The notes below the pieces were generated by a model. That model was not told where the DNA came from and did no database searches. It worked only from the letters and a program-made list of their open reading frames with translations. Shown piece by piece: positions 50,939 to 59,482 of a stretch of 64,000 nucleotides of DNA (position 1 is its first letter; every line of letters begins with the position of its first letter). This stretch comes from an uncultured Clostridia bacterium. Its GTDB lineage: Bacteria > Bacillota > Clostridia > UBA1381. The DNA is taken from positions 186,001 to 250,000 of the forward strand of contig CAKSSN010000001.1 of assembly GCA_934489015.1 (NCBI GenBank), read 5' to 3'. A program made the position numbers and the translations under genes.

Positions 50939-51307
50939 ATGATACAGCAACAAACACGCCTGAAGGTAGCTGACAACACAGGTGCCAAAGAGCTTATGTG
51001 CATCCGTGTAATGGGCGGTTCTAAAAAGAGATATGCGGCAGTAGGTGACGAAATCATTTGCAGCGTTAAAAAAGCAACTCCCGGTGGTGTTGTTAAAAAA
51101 GGTGACGTTGTTAAAGCTGTTGTAGTCAGAACCGTAAAGGAAAGTAAGCGTGCTGACGGCTCATATATCAGATTTGATGAAAACGCAGCAGTAATCGTAA
51201 GGGATGACAAAAACCCCAGAGGTACCCGTATATTCGGGCCTGTTGCAAGAGAGCTCAGAGATAAAGAGTACATGAAAATTTTGTCATTGGCTCCGGAAGT
51301 TCTTTAA
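50939..51307 (+). CDS. rplN: 50S ribosomal protein L14
   Basis: A 122-residue protein at the subunit interface. MIQQQTRLKVADNTGAKELMCIRV and the GTRIFGPVARELR motif near the end are diagnostic. AAAGGAGG precedes the ATG. Length is the standard 122. Confidence 0.99.
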   Translation: MIQQQTRLKVADNTGAKELMCIRVMGGSKKRYAAVGDEIICSVKKATPGGVVKKGDVVKAVVVRTVKESKRADGSYIRFDENAAVIVRDDKNPRGTRIFGPVARELRDKEYMKILSLAPEVL

Positions 51308-51323
51308 TGGGAGGATTCAGGCT

Positions 51324-51644
51324 ATGAAAAAAATGCATATAAAGCGCGGCGACACCGTTAAGGTTATTGCCGGCAAGGATAAAGGAAAAGAAGGCAAGGT
51401 TACAATTGCCATTCCTTCAAAAGGCAAGGTAGTTGTCGAAGGCATTGCAATGGTCAAGAAGCACCAGAAAGCAAGAATGCAGGGTCAGGAAAGCGGCATA
51501 GTTCATTTTGAAGCTCCTATCGACGCTTCAAACGTAATGCGTGTATGCCCGACCTGCGGCAAAGCGGCAAGAACGGGCGTAAAGGTTCTTGACGACGGCT
51601 CAAAGGTAAGATACTGCAAAAAGTGCAATGCAGAAATTCAATAA
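51324..51644 (+). CDS. rplX: 50S ribosomal protein L24
   Basis: A 106-residue KOW-domain protein that starts 50S assembly. HIKRGDTVKVIAGKDKGKEG is the KOW motif. The C-terminal part holds two CxxC pairs (CPTCGK and CKKC), as in many Bacillota L24 proteins, and may bind zinc. GGGAGG lies upstream. Confidence 0.97.
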   Translation: MKKMHIKRGDTVKVIAGKDKGKEGKVTIAIPSKGKVVVEGIAMVKKHQKARMQGQESGIVHFEAPIDASNVMRVCPTCGKAARTGVKVLDDGSKVRYCKKCNAEIQ

Positions 51645-51672
51645 AATTTTCGAGAGGAGGTAAATTCATACA

Positions 51673-52215
51673 ATGAGTAGAATGAAGGATAAGTATACGG
51701 CAGAAATTGCTCCGGCAATGATGCAGAAGTTCGGATATAAGAGTGCTATGCAAATTCCGAAGCTTGAAAAGATAGTTATTAACGTTGGTCTTGGAGAAGC
51801 AAGAGAAAATCCTAAGGCTATTGAAGCTGCCTGCAACGATATTGCTGCAATATCAGGTCAGAAGCCGATAGTTACAAAGGCTAAGAAATCAGTTGCTAAC
51901 TTCAAGCTCAGAGAAGGAATGAATATCGGCTGTAAGGTAACTCTCCGTCAGGAAAGAATGTACGAGTTCATGGACAGACTCTTCAACCTTGCTCTTCCGA
52001 GAGTTCGTGACTTCAGAGGAATTAATCCGAATGCTTTTGACGGCAGAGGAAACTATTCGCTCGGTATCAAGGAACAATTGATCTTCCCGGAAATTGACTA
52101 CGACAAGATTGATAAAATCAGAGGTATGGATATAGTATTTGTTACAACAGCTAAAACTGATGAGGAAGCGCGTGAGCTTTTAACAATGTTCGGCGCTCCG
52201 TTTGTTCGCAGCTGA
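51673..52215 (+). CDS. rplE: 50S ribosomal protein L5
   Basis: A 180-residue protein that binds 5S rRNA and contacts the P-site tRNA. The motif IPKLEKIVINVGLGEARENPKA and the DFRGINPNAFDGRGNYSLGIKEQ segment identify it. AGAGGAGG precedes the ATG. Confidence 0.98.
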   Translation: MSRMKDKYTAEIAPAMMQKFGYKSAMQIPKLEKIVINVGLGEARENPKAIEAACNDIAAISGQKPIVTKAKKSVANFKLREGMNIGCKVTLRQERMYEFMDRLFNLALPRVRDFRGINPNAFDGRGNYSLGIKEQLIFPEIDYDKIDKIRGMDIVFVTTAKTDEEARELLTMFGAPFVRS

Positions 52216-52232
52216 TAAGGAGGAGAACAATT

Positions 52233-52418
52233 ATGGCTAAGAGATCAATGGTTATAAAGCAGCAGAGAAAACCGAAGTACAGCACACAGGCTTACACAAG
52301 ATGCAAGATTTGCGGAAGACCTCATGCATATCTTCGTAAGTTCGGTATCTGCCGTATTTGCTTCAGAGAATTGGCTTATAAGGGTCAAATTCCCGGTGTT
52401 AAAAAGGCAAGCTGGTAA
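52233..52418 (+). CDS. rpsN: 30S ribosomal protein S14, type Z (zinc-binding)
   Basis: A 61-residue S14 of the short zinc-ribbon form (CKICGRPHAYLRKFGICRICF), with four cysteines as metal ligands. This type Z form is the one usually encoded in the spc operon of Bacillota. A zinc-free paralogue is often encoded elsewhere; none is in this window. AAGGAGG is upstream. Confidence 0.97.
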   Translation: MAKRSMVIKQQRKPKYSTQAYTRCKICGRPHAYLRKFGICRICFRELAYKGQIPGVKKASW

Positions 52419-52486
52419 ACCGATAAGGCTTATTACAGCACGAGAAAATGAAGATTTCCCGATGATTTCGGAAGGAGGTAAAATAA

Positions 52487-52885
52487 ATGCAAATTACAGA
52501 TCCTATCGCAGATTTGCTTACAAGAATTAGAAATGCCAATTCAGCAAAGCACGAAACAGTTGAAGTTCCTGCTTCCAACATGAAAAAGGCTATCGTTGAA
52601 ATTCTTAATGAAGAAGGATATATAAAGAACTATCAGGTAATCGAGGACGGCAAACAGGGTATTATCCGTATCACTCTTAAGTATGGTCAGAACCATGAAA
52701 AAGCGTTGACAGGCCTTAAGAGAGTTTCAAAGCCGGGTCTTAGAATACATGCCGGCGCTGACGAGCTTCCTAAGGTTTTGAAAGGTCTTGGAATAGCTAT
52801 TATTTCAACATCTCAGGGTATAATGACTGATAAAGCTGCAAGAAAAGCTAACATCGGCGGCGAAGTGCTTGCTTACGTTTGGTAA
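52487..52885 (+). CDS. rpsH: 30S ribosomal protein S8
   Basis: A 132-residue 16S-rRNA-binding protein, also the repressor of the spc operon in E. coli. QITDPIADLLTRIRNANSAKH opens the protein and the C-terminal STSQGIMTDKAARK motif ends it. GGAAGGAGG precedes the ATG. Length is normal. Confidence 0.98.
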   Translation: MQITDPIADLLTRIRNANSAKHETVEVPASNMKKAIVEILNEEGYIKNYQVIEDGKQGIIRITLKYGQNHEKALTGLKRVSKPGLRIHAGADELPKVLKGLGIAIISTSQGIMTDKAARKANIGGEVLAYVW

Positions 52886-52988
52886 AAAGCACAAAAAACT
52901 GAAAACCTGTATTTTGTATTCGGTGAGTTGAGCTTGCCGGCATAGTACAGTGCAGAGAAAATTTAAGTTAATAAGGAGGAAACCGACT

Positions 52989-53537
52989 ATGTCAAGAATA
53001 GGCAGATTACCTATCACAATTCCGCAGGGCGTTGATGTTAAGATTGGTAAGGATAATGAAATTACGGTTAAGGGACCGAACGGTACTCTTTCACGTAAGC
53101 TTCATCATGATATGATTATTAAATCAGAGGGCGGCGTTATAACAGTAGAGCGTCCGTCAGAGGATAAAATGCATAAGTCGCTTCACGGACTTACAAGAAC
53201 ACTTATAAACAACATGGTTATCGGTGTAACCGACGGTTTTGTAAAGGAGCTTGAAATCAACGGTGTTGGTTATAGAGCTGCTATGCAGGGCAAGGTTTTA
53301 AACCTTACTCTCGGTTATTCACACCCGGTAAATTATACTCCGGCAGAGGGTATTACCATCGAAGTTCCGCAGCCGAACAAGATTTTGGTTAAGGGCGCCA
53401 ACAAAGAAGTTGTCGGCGAAACAGCTGCTAAAATCCGCGAGTTCAGAATGCCTGAACCGTATAAGGGCAAGGGAATTAAATACGTTGATGAAGTAATCAG
53501 ACGTAAAGAAGGTAAGACCGGAGCTAAGAAGAAATAA
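52989..53537 (+). CDS. rplF: 50S ribosomal protein L6
   Basis: A 182-residue protein with two related domains near the factor-binding site. It starts SRIGRLPITIPQGV and ends with PEPYKGKGIKYVDEVIRRKEGKTG. ATG 52989 follows AAGGAGG; the frame upstream to 52950 lies in the 100-nt rpsH-rplF gap and is not supported. Confidence 0.98.
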   Translation: MSRIGRLPITIPQGVDVKIGKDNEITVKGPNGTLSRKLHHDMIIKSEGGVITVERPSEDKMHKSLHGLTRTLINNMVIGVTDGFVKELEINGVGYRAAMQGKVLNLTLGYSHPVNYTPAEGITIEVPQPNKILVKGANKEVVGETAAKIREFRMPEPYKGKGIKYVDEVIRRKEGKTGAKKK

Positions 53538-53556
53538 TTGAAAGGAGTGTTCATAA

Positions 53557-53916
53557 ATGATAAAACCGTATAACAGTAAAGCGCAAAGATTAAAGCGCCA
53601 CAGAAGAGTTAGAAAGAACATCTCCGGAACAGCGGAGAGACCTCGTCTTAATGTATTCAGAAGTTTGAACAATATCTACGCTCAGATTATTGACGACTCC
53701 AAGGGTGTTACACTCGCAGCTGCTTCAAGCCTTGACAAAGAATTTGAAGGCTACGGCGGAAATATTGAAGCTGCAAAGAAGGTAGGAGTTATGATTGCCG
53801 AAAAGGCAGCCGCTAAGGGAATTAAGGCTGTTGTTTTCGACAGAGGCGGATATGTTTATCACGGCAGAGTTGCTGCTCTTGCGGAAGGCGCAAGAGAGGG
53901 CGGCTTAGAATTCTAA
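53557..53916 (+). CDS. rplR: 50S ribosomal protein L18
   Basis: A 119-residue 5S-rRNA-binding protein with the basic N-terminus (QRLKRHRRVRKNISGTAERPRL) and the YHGRVAALAEGAREGGLEF ending. AAAGGAG precedes the ATG. Confidence 0.98.
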   Translation: MIKPYNSKAQRLKRHRRVRKNISGTAERPRLNVFRSLNNIYAQIIDDSKGVTLAAASSLDKEFEGYGGNIEAAKKVGVMIAEKAAAKGIKAVVFDRGGYVYHGRVAALAEGAREGGLEF

Positions 53917-53934
53917 AAGAGGAGGTAATTGATA

Positions 53935-54438
53935 GTGGCTGAAAGAATAGATGCATCGGTACTCGATATTCAGGAGAATGTCGTTGCAATAAACCGTGTT
54001 GCAAAGGTTGTAAAGGGCGGTCGTACTTTCCGTTTCAGTGCTCTCGTTGTTGTAGGCGATGGCAACGGTCATGTTGGCTGCGGCACAGGTAAGGCAGCTG
54101 AAATCCCCGACGCAATTAGAAAGGGTATTGAGGATGCAAAGAAACACATGATTTCTGTTCCGTTGGTTGGAACAACAATTCCTCATGAGGTAATAGGTAT
54201 TTACGGAGCAGGCAAGGTTCTTATCAAGCCGGCTGCAGCAGGTACCGGAGTTATCGCAGGAGGCGCAGCAAGAGCTGTTCTTGAGCTTGCGGGTATTAAG
54301 GATATCAGAACAAAGTGCCTGCGTTCAAACAACAAGAAGAATGTTGTTTGCGCAACAATTCAGGGACTTTCTGAGCTTAAGCAGGCAGAAGAGGTTGCAC
54401 GTCTCAGAGGTAAATCCGTTGAGGAAATAATCGGTTAA
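53935..54438 (+). CDS. rpsE: 30S ribosomal protein S5
   Basis: A 167-residue protein of the 30S body involved in translational accuracy. The dsRBD-like part has VVKGGRTFRFSALVVVGDG and GCGTGKAAEIPDAIRK, and the C-terminal half has GTGVIAGGAARAVLELAGI. The start is GTG 53935, 9 nt after AGGAGG; the TTG at 53929 is too close. Confidence 0.97.
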   Translation: MAERIDASVLDIQENVVAINRVAKVVKGGRTFRFSALVVVGDGNGHVGCGTGKAAEIPDAIRKGIEDAKKHMISVPLVGTTIPHEVIGIYGAGKVLIKPAAAGTGVIAGGAARAVLELAGIKDIRTKCLRSNNKKNVVCATIQGLSELKQAEEVARLRGKSVEEIIG

Positions 54439-54474
54439 TTAACCGAGATATTTACGGAAAGGAACGGTGCTAAA

Positions 54475-54654
54475 ATGGCTAATTTAAAAATTAAACTCGT
54501 TAGAAGCACAATCGGCAGAAAAAAGGATCAGATTGCTACCGTTAAGGCTTTAGGGTTAAGAAAGATAAGACACGTTGTTGAACATGAAGATACACCTCAG
54601 ATAAGAGGCATGATTAACAAGGTTTCACATCTTGTAGAAGTAGAAGAAAACTAA
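54475..54654 (+). CDS. rpmD: 50S ribosomal protein L30
   Basis: A 59-residue protein (MANLKIKLVRSTIGRKK, LGLRKIRHVVEHEDTPQIRGM). The length and order (rpsE-rpmD-rplO) are standard. GGAAAGGAACGG lies 6-14 nt upstream of ATG 54475. It was found by reading the spacer between rpsE and rplO. Confidence 0.96.
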   Translation: MANLKIKLVRSTIGRKKDQIATVKALGLRKIRHVVEHEDTPQIRGMINKVSHLVEVEEN

Positions 54655-54679
54655 ATATCGGTATAAGGAGGTGCACGAA

Positions 54680-55120
54680 ATGAGATTGGACGAACTTCAA
54701 CCGGCTGAGGGTTCTGCGTTCAAGGTTAAAAGAGTCGGACGCGGTATCGGTTCAGGCACGGGTAAGACTTCCGGTAAAGGTCATAAGGGTCAGAACGCTC
54801 GTTCGGGCGGCGGTGTAAGACCGGGCTTCGAGGGTGGTCAGATGCCTATTTACAGACGTTTGCCGAAACGTGGATTTAAGAATATATTTGCTAAAAAATA
54901 TGTTACTATAAATGTCGATGCTCTTGAAGTTTTTGAAGACGGTACAGAAATAACCGAAGCATTGCTTAAGGAAAAGGGTATCATCTCAAAAACACTCGAT
55001 GGTGTAAAACTGCTTGGCAGAGGTGAGCTTACAAAGAAGCTCAACGTAAAGGTTACGGGCTATACAGGCAGCGCTAAAGAGAAAATAGAAAAGGCAGGCG
55101 GGAAGGCAGAGGTGATGTAA
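54680..55120 (+). CDS. rplO: 50S ribosomal protein L15
   Basis: A 146-residue protein for late 50S assembly. The glycine-rich N-terminal part (RVGRGIGSGTGKTSGKGHKGQ and SGGGVRPGFEGGQMP) is diagnostic, followed by the C-terminal globular part. ATG 54680 follows GGAGGTG. The secY start is 1 nt after its stop. Confidence 0.98.
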   Translation: MRLDELQPAEGSAFKVKRVGRGIGSGTGKTSGKGHKGQNARSGGGVRPGFEGGQMPIYRRLPKRGFKNIFAKKYVTINVDALEVFEDGTEITEALLKEKGIISKTLDGVKLLGRGELTKKLNVKVTGYTGSAKEKIEKAGGKAEVM

Positions 55121-55121
55121 A

Positions 55122-56453
55122 GTGTTAGATACATTTAAAAACGCTTTTAAAATTCCCGATTTAAGACGCAGAATTTTATTCACCTTGTTAATGCTTATCG
55201 TATTCAGATTTGGAGCACATATACCTGTTCCTTATCTGAGCTCCGATGCTATGAGCCAGTTTCTCGGCAGCGGCGGACTGGACCTTTTCAGTCTGTTCGA
55301 CGTATTTACCGGAGGTGCGTTCTCAAACGCGACGGTTATGGCTCTCGGTGTTTCACCGTATATCAACGCATCAATCATTGTTCAGCTTCTTACTGTTGCA
55401 ATTCCTTCGCTTGAGAGAATGGCAAAGGAAGGCCTTGAGGGCAGAAAGAAGATTAACAAAATTACGAGATATCTCGGAATTGTACTTGCACTTGTTCAGG
55501 GTGCAGGCTTGTATGTAACACTCTATAACATGGGTGTACAAAACAGCATGACAACAATCACACAGACAAACGCGCTTGGCTTTTCGGTAATCGTGCTGAC
55601 GTTTACGGCAGGCACGGCATTTATCGTATGGCTCGGTGAAATAATCACCGAAAAGGGTCTCGGAAACGGCGTATCAATGATAATCTTTGCCGGTATCGTT
55701 TCGAGAATACCTGCTGCTGTAGGAGCTGTATGGAAGCAGTTCTTCGGCGACGGTGCAAGCGTTAAGGATGTTATTATAGTTGTTTGCATTATTGCATTCG
55801 TTATTGCGGCTATAGCCTTTGTTGTTCTTTTCAACATGGCTGAAAGACGTGTTCCGGTTCAGTACTCAAAGAGAGTTGTCGGAAGAAGAATGTACGGCGG
55901 TCAGTCAACAAATATTCCTATTAAGGTTGTAAGCGGAGGCGTTATGCCGATAATCTTCGCTTCGAGTATTATGGCTTTCCCGTCAACAATCGTAAGACTT
56001 CTTACAGGAGGAAATATTCCTCAGAGCGGAATAGGCTACACACTTTTGTCAATGCTTTCGGCAGGCTACGGTGCGTGGTGGTCAGATATTGTATACTCTG
56101 TTCTTTACTTCCTGCTCATAATATTCTTCACTTATTTCTATGCTTCAATCCAGTATAATCCGATTGAGATAGCAAATAACATTAAGAAGAACGGCGGCTT
56201 TATTCCGGCTATCAGACCGGGCAAGCCGACAAGCGATTATATATTCAAGGTTTCAAACAGGCTTAATTTTGCAGGCGCACTTTTCCTTGGCGTTGTTGCA
56301 ATAATGCCGGTTATCGCAGGTGCGATATTTAAAATCCCTTCACTTCAGATAGGCGGTACATCGCTTTTGATTATGGAAGGCGTTGCACTGGAAACTGTAC
56401 AGCAGATAGAGTCTCAGATGGTTATGAGACACTACAAGGGCTTCCTTGAATAA
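55122..56453 (+). CDS. secY: Preprotein translocase subunit SecY
   Basis: A 443-residue membrane protein with ten predicted helices that forms the protein-conducting channel. RRRILFTLLMLIVFRFGAHIPVP begins the protein. The conserved cytoplasmic loops are visible (RRVPVQYSKRVVGRRMYGG around 240, and QYNPIEIANNIKKNGGFIPAIRPGKPT around 345). It begins at GTG 55122 right after rplO. The surface proteins of the carbohydrate locus would pass through it. Confidence 0.97.
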   Translation: MLDTFKNAFKIPDLRRRILFTLLMLIVFRFGAHIPVPYLSSDAMSQFLGSGGLDLFSLFDVFTGGAFSNATVMALGVSPYINASIIVQLLTVAIPSLERMAKEGLEGRKKINKITRYLGIVLALVQGAGLYVTLYNMGVQNSMTTITQTNALGFSVIVLTFTAGTAFIVWLGEIITEKGLGNGVSMIIFAGIVSRIPAAVGAVWKQFFGDGASVKDVIIVVCIIAFVIAAIAFVVLFNMAERRVPVQYSKRVVGRRMYGGQSTNIPIKVVSGGVMPIIFASSIMAFPSTIVRLLTGGNIPQSGIGYTLLSMLSAGYGAWWSDIVYSVLYFLLIIFFTYFYASIQYNPIEIANNIKKNGGFIPAIRPGKPTSDYIFKVSNRLNFAGALFLGVVAIMPVIAGAIFKIPSLQIGGTSLLIMEGVALETVQQIESQMVMRHYKGFLE

Positions 56454-56471
56454 TTTTTGTGAGGTGTGACC

Positions 56472-57110
56472 ATGAATTTAATTTTAATGGGCCCTCCCGG
56501 AGCCGGTAAAGGCACGCAGGGAGAAATACTTGCAGATAAGCTTGGAATACAAACAATTTCTACCGGACTTATGCTCAGAGGAGCGATTAAGGAAGGAACG
56601 GAAATAGGAAAAATCGCAGCCGGATATATCAACGACGGAAAGCTTGTACCCGATGACGTAATTGTCGGCGTGGTAAAGGAAAGGCTTTCAAAGCCGGATG
56701 TTCAGAAAGGCTTCATTCTCGACGGTTTTCCGAGAACAGTTGCTCAGGCAAAGGCTCTTACGGAAACAGGCATTAAAATTGATAAGGTTTTATGCATAGA
56801 GGTTGACGATGATGTTATAATAGAGCGACTTTCTTCAAGAAGAGAATGCTCAGGCTGCGGTGTTCCGTATAATGTAATCTCAAACAAACCGCAAAAGGAC
56901 GGCGTTTGCGATAAGTGCGGCGCTGATCTTATACAAAGAGCTGACGATGTTCCCGAAACAATTCAGAACAGACTCCGTGTTTACCATGAGGAAACAGAGC
57001 CTATTCTGAGCTACTATAAGGACATGGGACTTTTGACTGTAGCACATGGTCAGGAGCGTCTTGAGGATACGGTTAAATGTGTAATGGCGGCTTTGGGAAT
57101 TGAGGAGTAA
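56472..57110 (+). CDS. adk: Adenylate kinase
   Basis: Converts AMP and ATP to 2 ADP. The 212-residue protein has P-loop GPPGAGKGTQ and NMP-binding DGFPRT, and the lid domain with four cysteines (CSGC near 130 and CDKC near 150) for structural zinc, the long Gram-positive type. ATG 56472 follows GAGGTG; the upstream GTG at 56466 is within it. Confidence 0.97.
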   Translation: MNLILMGPPGAGKGTQGEILADKLGIQTISTGLMLRGAIKEGTEIGKIAAGYINDGKLVPDDVIVGVVKERLSKPDVQKGFILDGFPRTVAQAKALTETGIKIDKVLCIEVDDDVIIERLSSRRECSGCGVPYNVISNKPQKDGVCDKCGADLIQRADDVPETIQNRLRVYHEETEPILSYYKDMGLLTVAHGQERLEDTVKCVMAALGIEE

Positions 57111-57115
57111 TTGTA

Positions 57116-57862
57116 ATGATAACAATTAAATCTGCACATCAGATAGAAAAAATGCGTGAGGCCTGCAGGATAACGGCTGGGGCGCTGGAGCTTATAGAAA
57201 AGCATATTAAGCCCGGCGTTTCAACCGCGCAGCTTGACGAAATAGCTCATAAATATATTCTTTCTGAGGGTGCAATTCCGAACTTCCTGCACTATGAGGG
57301 TTATCCGGCGAGCATATGCGCGTCGGTAAACGACGAGGTAGTGCACGGAATACCGAATAAGCATACAATTTTGCGCGAGGGTGATATAATAAGCATTGAT
57401 ATGGGCGCAATGAAAGACGGCTATAACGGTGACGCCGCAAGAACATTTGCGGTTGGCAAAATATCCGAAGAAGCGCAAAGGCTTATTGATGTAACACGCC
57501 AAAGCTTTTTTGAAGGCGTGAAGCATCTAAAGCATGGTGCCAAATTAGGCGATGTTTCTTATGCAATCCAAAGCTATGTTGAGGATAACGGCTTTTCGGT
57601 TGTAAGAGATTTGGTAGGACACGGCATAGGTCAGTGTCTGCATGAGGATCCACAGGTTCCGAATTTCGGTCATAAGGGCAGAGGCGTAAAGCTTGCTGCC
57701 GGTATGACAATCGCAATAGAGCCTATGGTTAATGCAGGTGATTATGACGTGTGTGTGCTTGACGATGACTGGACTGTTGTCACGTCTGACGGCAGCCTAT
57801 CGGCTCACTACGAAAACACCGTACTCATCACTAAGGACGGCTATGAAATCCTCACGAGGTGA
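57116..57862 (+). CDS. map: Methionine aminopeptidase, type I
   Basis: Removes N-terminal Met. The 248-residue protein has HGIPN with His near 79, metal ligands in DMGAMKDGYNGDAART, VGHGIGQCLHEDPQVPNFG and EPMVNAGDY, and C-terminal Glu in SAHYENTVLIT. It lies between adk and the KOW gene, the usual order. The 3' end overlaps the next gene's ribosome binding site. Confidence 0.97.
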   Translation: MITIKSAHQIEKMREACRITAGALELIEKHIKPGVSTAQLDEIAHKYILSEGAIPNFLHYEGYPASICASVNDEVVHGIPNKHTILREGDIISIDMGAMKDGYNGDAARTFAVGKISEEAQRLIDVTRQSFFEGVKHLKHGAKLGDVSYAIQSYVEDNGFSVVRDLVGHGIGQCLHEDPQVPNFGHKGRGVKLAAGMTIAIEPMVNAGDYDVCVLDDDWTVVTSDGSLSAHYENTVLITKDGYEILTR

Positions 57863-57867
57863 TCGGT

Positions 57868-58128
57868 ATGGAAAAGCTTGAAGGTATTATTGTCAGGTCA
57901 AAGGCAGGGCGCGATAAAGGCGATTTGTTCGTAATCCTCAGAGCTGAGGGCGAATATGCTTATATCGCAAACGGTGAGCTGAGAAAGGTTGACCGGCCTA
58001 AAAAGAAAAAGCTCAAGCACCTTCAATTAACGGGTTATACTTCCGAGTTTGTTGCGGCAAAGCTTGCCGCAGGGGGAGTAACTAACCGTGAGGTGCGCAA
58101 AGCATTAGCGGAATATTCTGAAAAATAG
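57868..58128 (+). CDS. KOW-domain RNA-binding protein (L14e-like)
   Basis: An 86-residue protein with a KOW motif at the N-terminus (EGIIVRSKAGRDKGDLFVI) and a basic segment KVDRPKKKKLKHLQLTGY. Proteins of this type occur between map and infA in Clostridia; they resemble the archaeal/eukaryotic L14e/L27e ribosomal protein fold. The role is unproven, but the operon position suggests ribosome or RNA binding. ATG 57868 has GAGGTGAT about 6 nt upstream. Confidence 0.85.
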   Translation: MEKLEGIIVRSKAGRDKGDLFVILRAEGEYAYIANGELRKVDRPKKKKLKHLQLTGYTSEFVAAKLAAGGVTNREVRKALAEYSEK

Positions 58129-58143
58129 CAGGAGGTAGTTTCT

Positions 58144-58362
58144 GTGGCTAAGGATGATGTATTAGAACTTGAGGGAACGGTTGTTGAAACTCTTCCCAAC
58201 GCAATGTTTAAAGTAGAGCTTGAAAATGGGCATCAGGTGCTTGCACATATTTCAGGCAAGTTAAGAATGAACTTCATTAAAATTCTTCCGGGCGATAAGG
58301 TTACTCTTGAAATGAGTCCTTACGATTTGTCAAGAGGAAGAATAACATGGCGTTCAAAGTAA
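58144..58362 (+). CDS. infA: Translation initiation factor IF-1
   Basis: A 72-residue OB-fold protein that binds the 30S A site and helps IF-2. The motif AHISGKLRMNFIKILPGDKVTLEMSPYDLSRGRITWR is diagnostic. GTG 58144 is preceded by AGGAGG. rpmJ follows at 17 nt. Confidence 0.98.
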   Translation: MAKDDVLELEGTVVETLPNAMFKVELENGHQVLAHISGKLRMNFIKILPGDKVTLEMSPYDLSRGRITWRSK

Positions 58363-58379
58363 ATTAGGAGGTAATTGAA

Positions 58380-58493
58380 ATGAAAGTACGTCCGTCAGTA
58401 AAGCCGATGTGTGAAAAGTGCAAGGTTATTAAAAGAAAAGGCAAAGTAATGGTAATTTGCGAAAATCCTAAGCACAAGCAAAAGCAGGGCTGA
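58380..58493 (+). CDS. rpmJ: 50S ribosomal protein L36 (zinc-binding form)
   Basis: A 37-residue protein, the zinc-binding form with CEKC, C in VICENPKH and the conserved His (MKVRPSVKPMCEKCKVIK). The RBS TAGGAGG is 6 nt before ATG 58380. Too short for normal ORF screens but certain from position and sequence. Confidence 0.97.
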   Translation: MKVRPSVKPMCEKCKVIKRKGKVMVICENPKHKQKQG

Positions 58494-58673
58494 TTGTAAG
58501 TTTTTTGTCTGCAAAGGCAGACGACAAGATTTGTTTATGACTTGTTTAAGCGCGGCTGCCGGCCGAGTGCCGGTACTTATGCGAGTTGTTTATATTACAC
58601 GGCGCCCGAAAACGGCGCAGTACCGCCGGAAAAGGCGGCAGGAACAGAGAATTTATGGAGGTGTAAAAGCACA
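58494..58673 (+). promoter_or_regulatory. Structured rpmJ-rpsM leader with mutually exclusive stems
   Basis: Hairpins: GTCTGC-AAAG-GCAGAC (58507-58522); CGGTAC/GTACCG (58571-58576/58620-58625) enclosing GCGCC/GGCGC (58602-58606/58614-58618); and CCGCC/GGCGG (58623-58627/58634-58638), which competes with the former over 58623-58625. Competing stems before rpsM suggest control of the alpha operon, perhaps by S4, as in other bacteria (inference). Confidence 0.5.
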
Positions 58674-59042
58674 ATGGCAAGAATAGCAGGTGTTGACTTA
58701 CCAAGAGAAAAGAGAGTTGAAGTCGGACTTACCTATATTTACGGTATCGGTCTTAAAAGCTCCCAAAAGATATTGGCTGAAACCGGAATAAATCCCGATA
58801 CAAGAGTTAAAGATCTTACAGAGGGTGATGTTAGTAAGCTCAGAGAAATAATTGATAACCATTACACCGTTGAAGGCGACCTCAGACGTCAGCTTGCTCT
58901 TGATATAAAGAGACTGATGGAAATCGGCTGCTTCAGAGGTGTAAGACACAGAAAGGGTCTTCCTGTTCGCGGACAGAACACGAAGAACAATGCGAGAACC
59001 CGCAAGGGCCCCAAAAAGGCGGCGGCAAGCAAGAAGAAATAA
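58674..59042 (+). CDS. rpsM: 30S ribosomal protein S13
   Basis: A 122-residue protein of the 30S head. ARIAGVDLPREKRVEVGLTYIYGIG and the RGQNTKNNARTRKG tail are diagnostic. ATG 58674 lies 10 nt after GGAGGTG; the 5' extension of the reading frame to 58542 falls in the structured leader and is rejected. Confidence 0.98.
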   Translation: MARIAGVDLPREKRVEVGLTYIYGIGLKSSQKILAETGINPDTRVKDLTEGDVSKLREIIDNHYTVEGDLRRQLALDIKRLMEIGCFRGVRHRKGLPVRGQNTKNNARTRKGPKKAAASKKK

Positions 59043-59057
59043 GGGAGGATAAGCTAA

Positions 59058-59456
59058 ATGGCTAAGGTAGCTAAGAAGAACACACGTACAAGACGTCGTG
59101 ACAGAAAGAATATCGAAAAAGGCGCAGCACATATCCGCTCAACCTTCAATAATACAATAGTTACGATTACCGATACGGCAGGAAATGCTATTTCATGGGC
59201 AAGTGCGGGCGGACTCGGATTCAGAGGCTCAAGAAAGAGCACACCGTTTGCAGCTCAGACAGCAGCAGAAACAGCTGCAAAGGCTGCTATGGAGCATGGA
59301 ATGAAAACTGTTGAGGTTTATGTAAAGGGACCGGGCGCAGGACGTGAAGCTGCAATCCGTGCACTTCAGGCAGCAGGTCTTGAGGTAAACATGATTAAAG
59401 ACGTAACTCCTATTCCTCATAACGGCTGCAGACCGCCGAAAAGAAGAAGAGTTTGA
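59058..59456 (+). CDS. rpsK: 30S ribosomal protein S11
   Basis: A 132-residue protein of the platform. IRSTFNNTIVTITDTAGNAISWASAG and the C-terminal PIPHNGCRPPKRRRV are typical. The ATG follows GGGAGGATAAGC. Length is normal. Confidence 0.98.
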   Translation: MAKVAKKNTRTRRRDRKNIEKGAAHIRSTFNNTIVTITDTAGNAISWASAGGLGFRGSRKSTPFAAQTAAETAAKAAMEHGMKTVEVYVKGPGAGREAAIRALQAAGLEVNMIKDVTPIPHNGCRPPKRRRV

Positions 59457-59482
59457 TTTTTGTATGAAGGAGGAAAAGTTAA

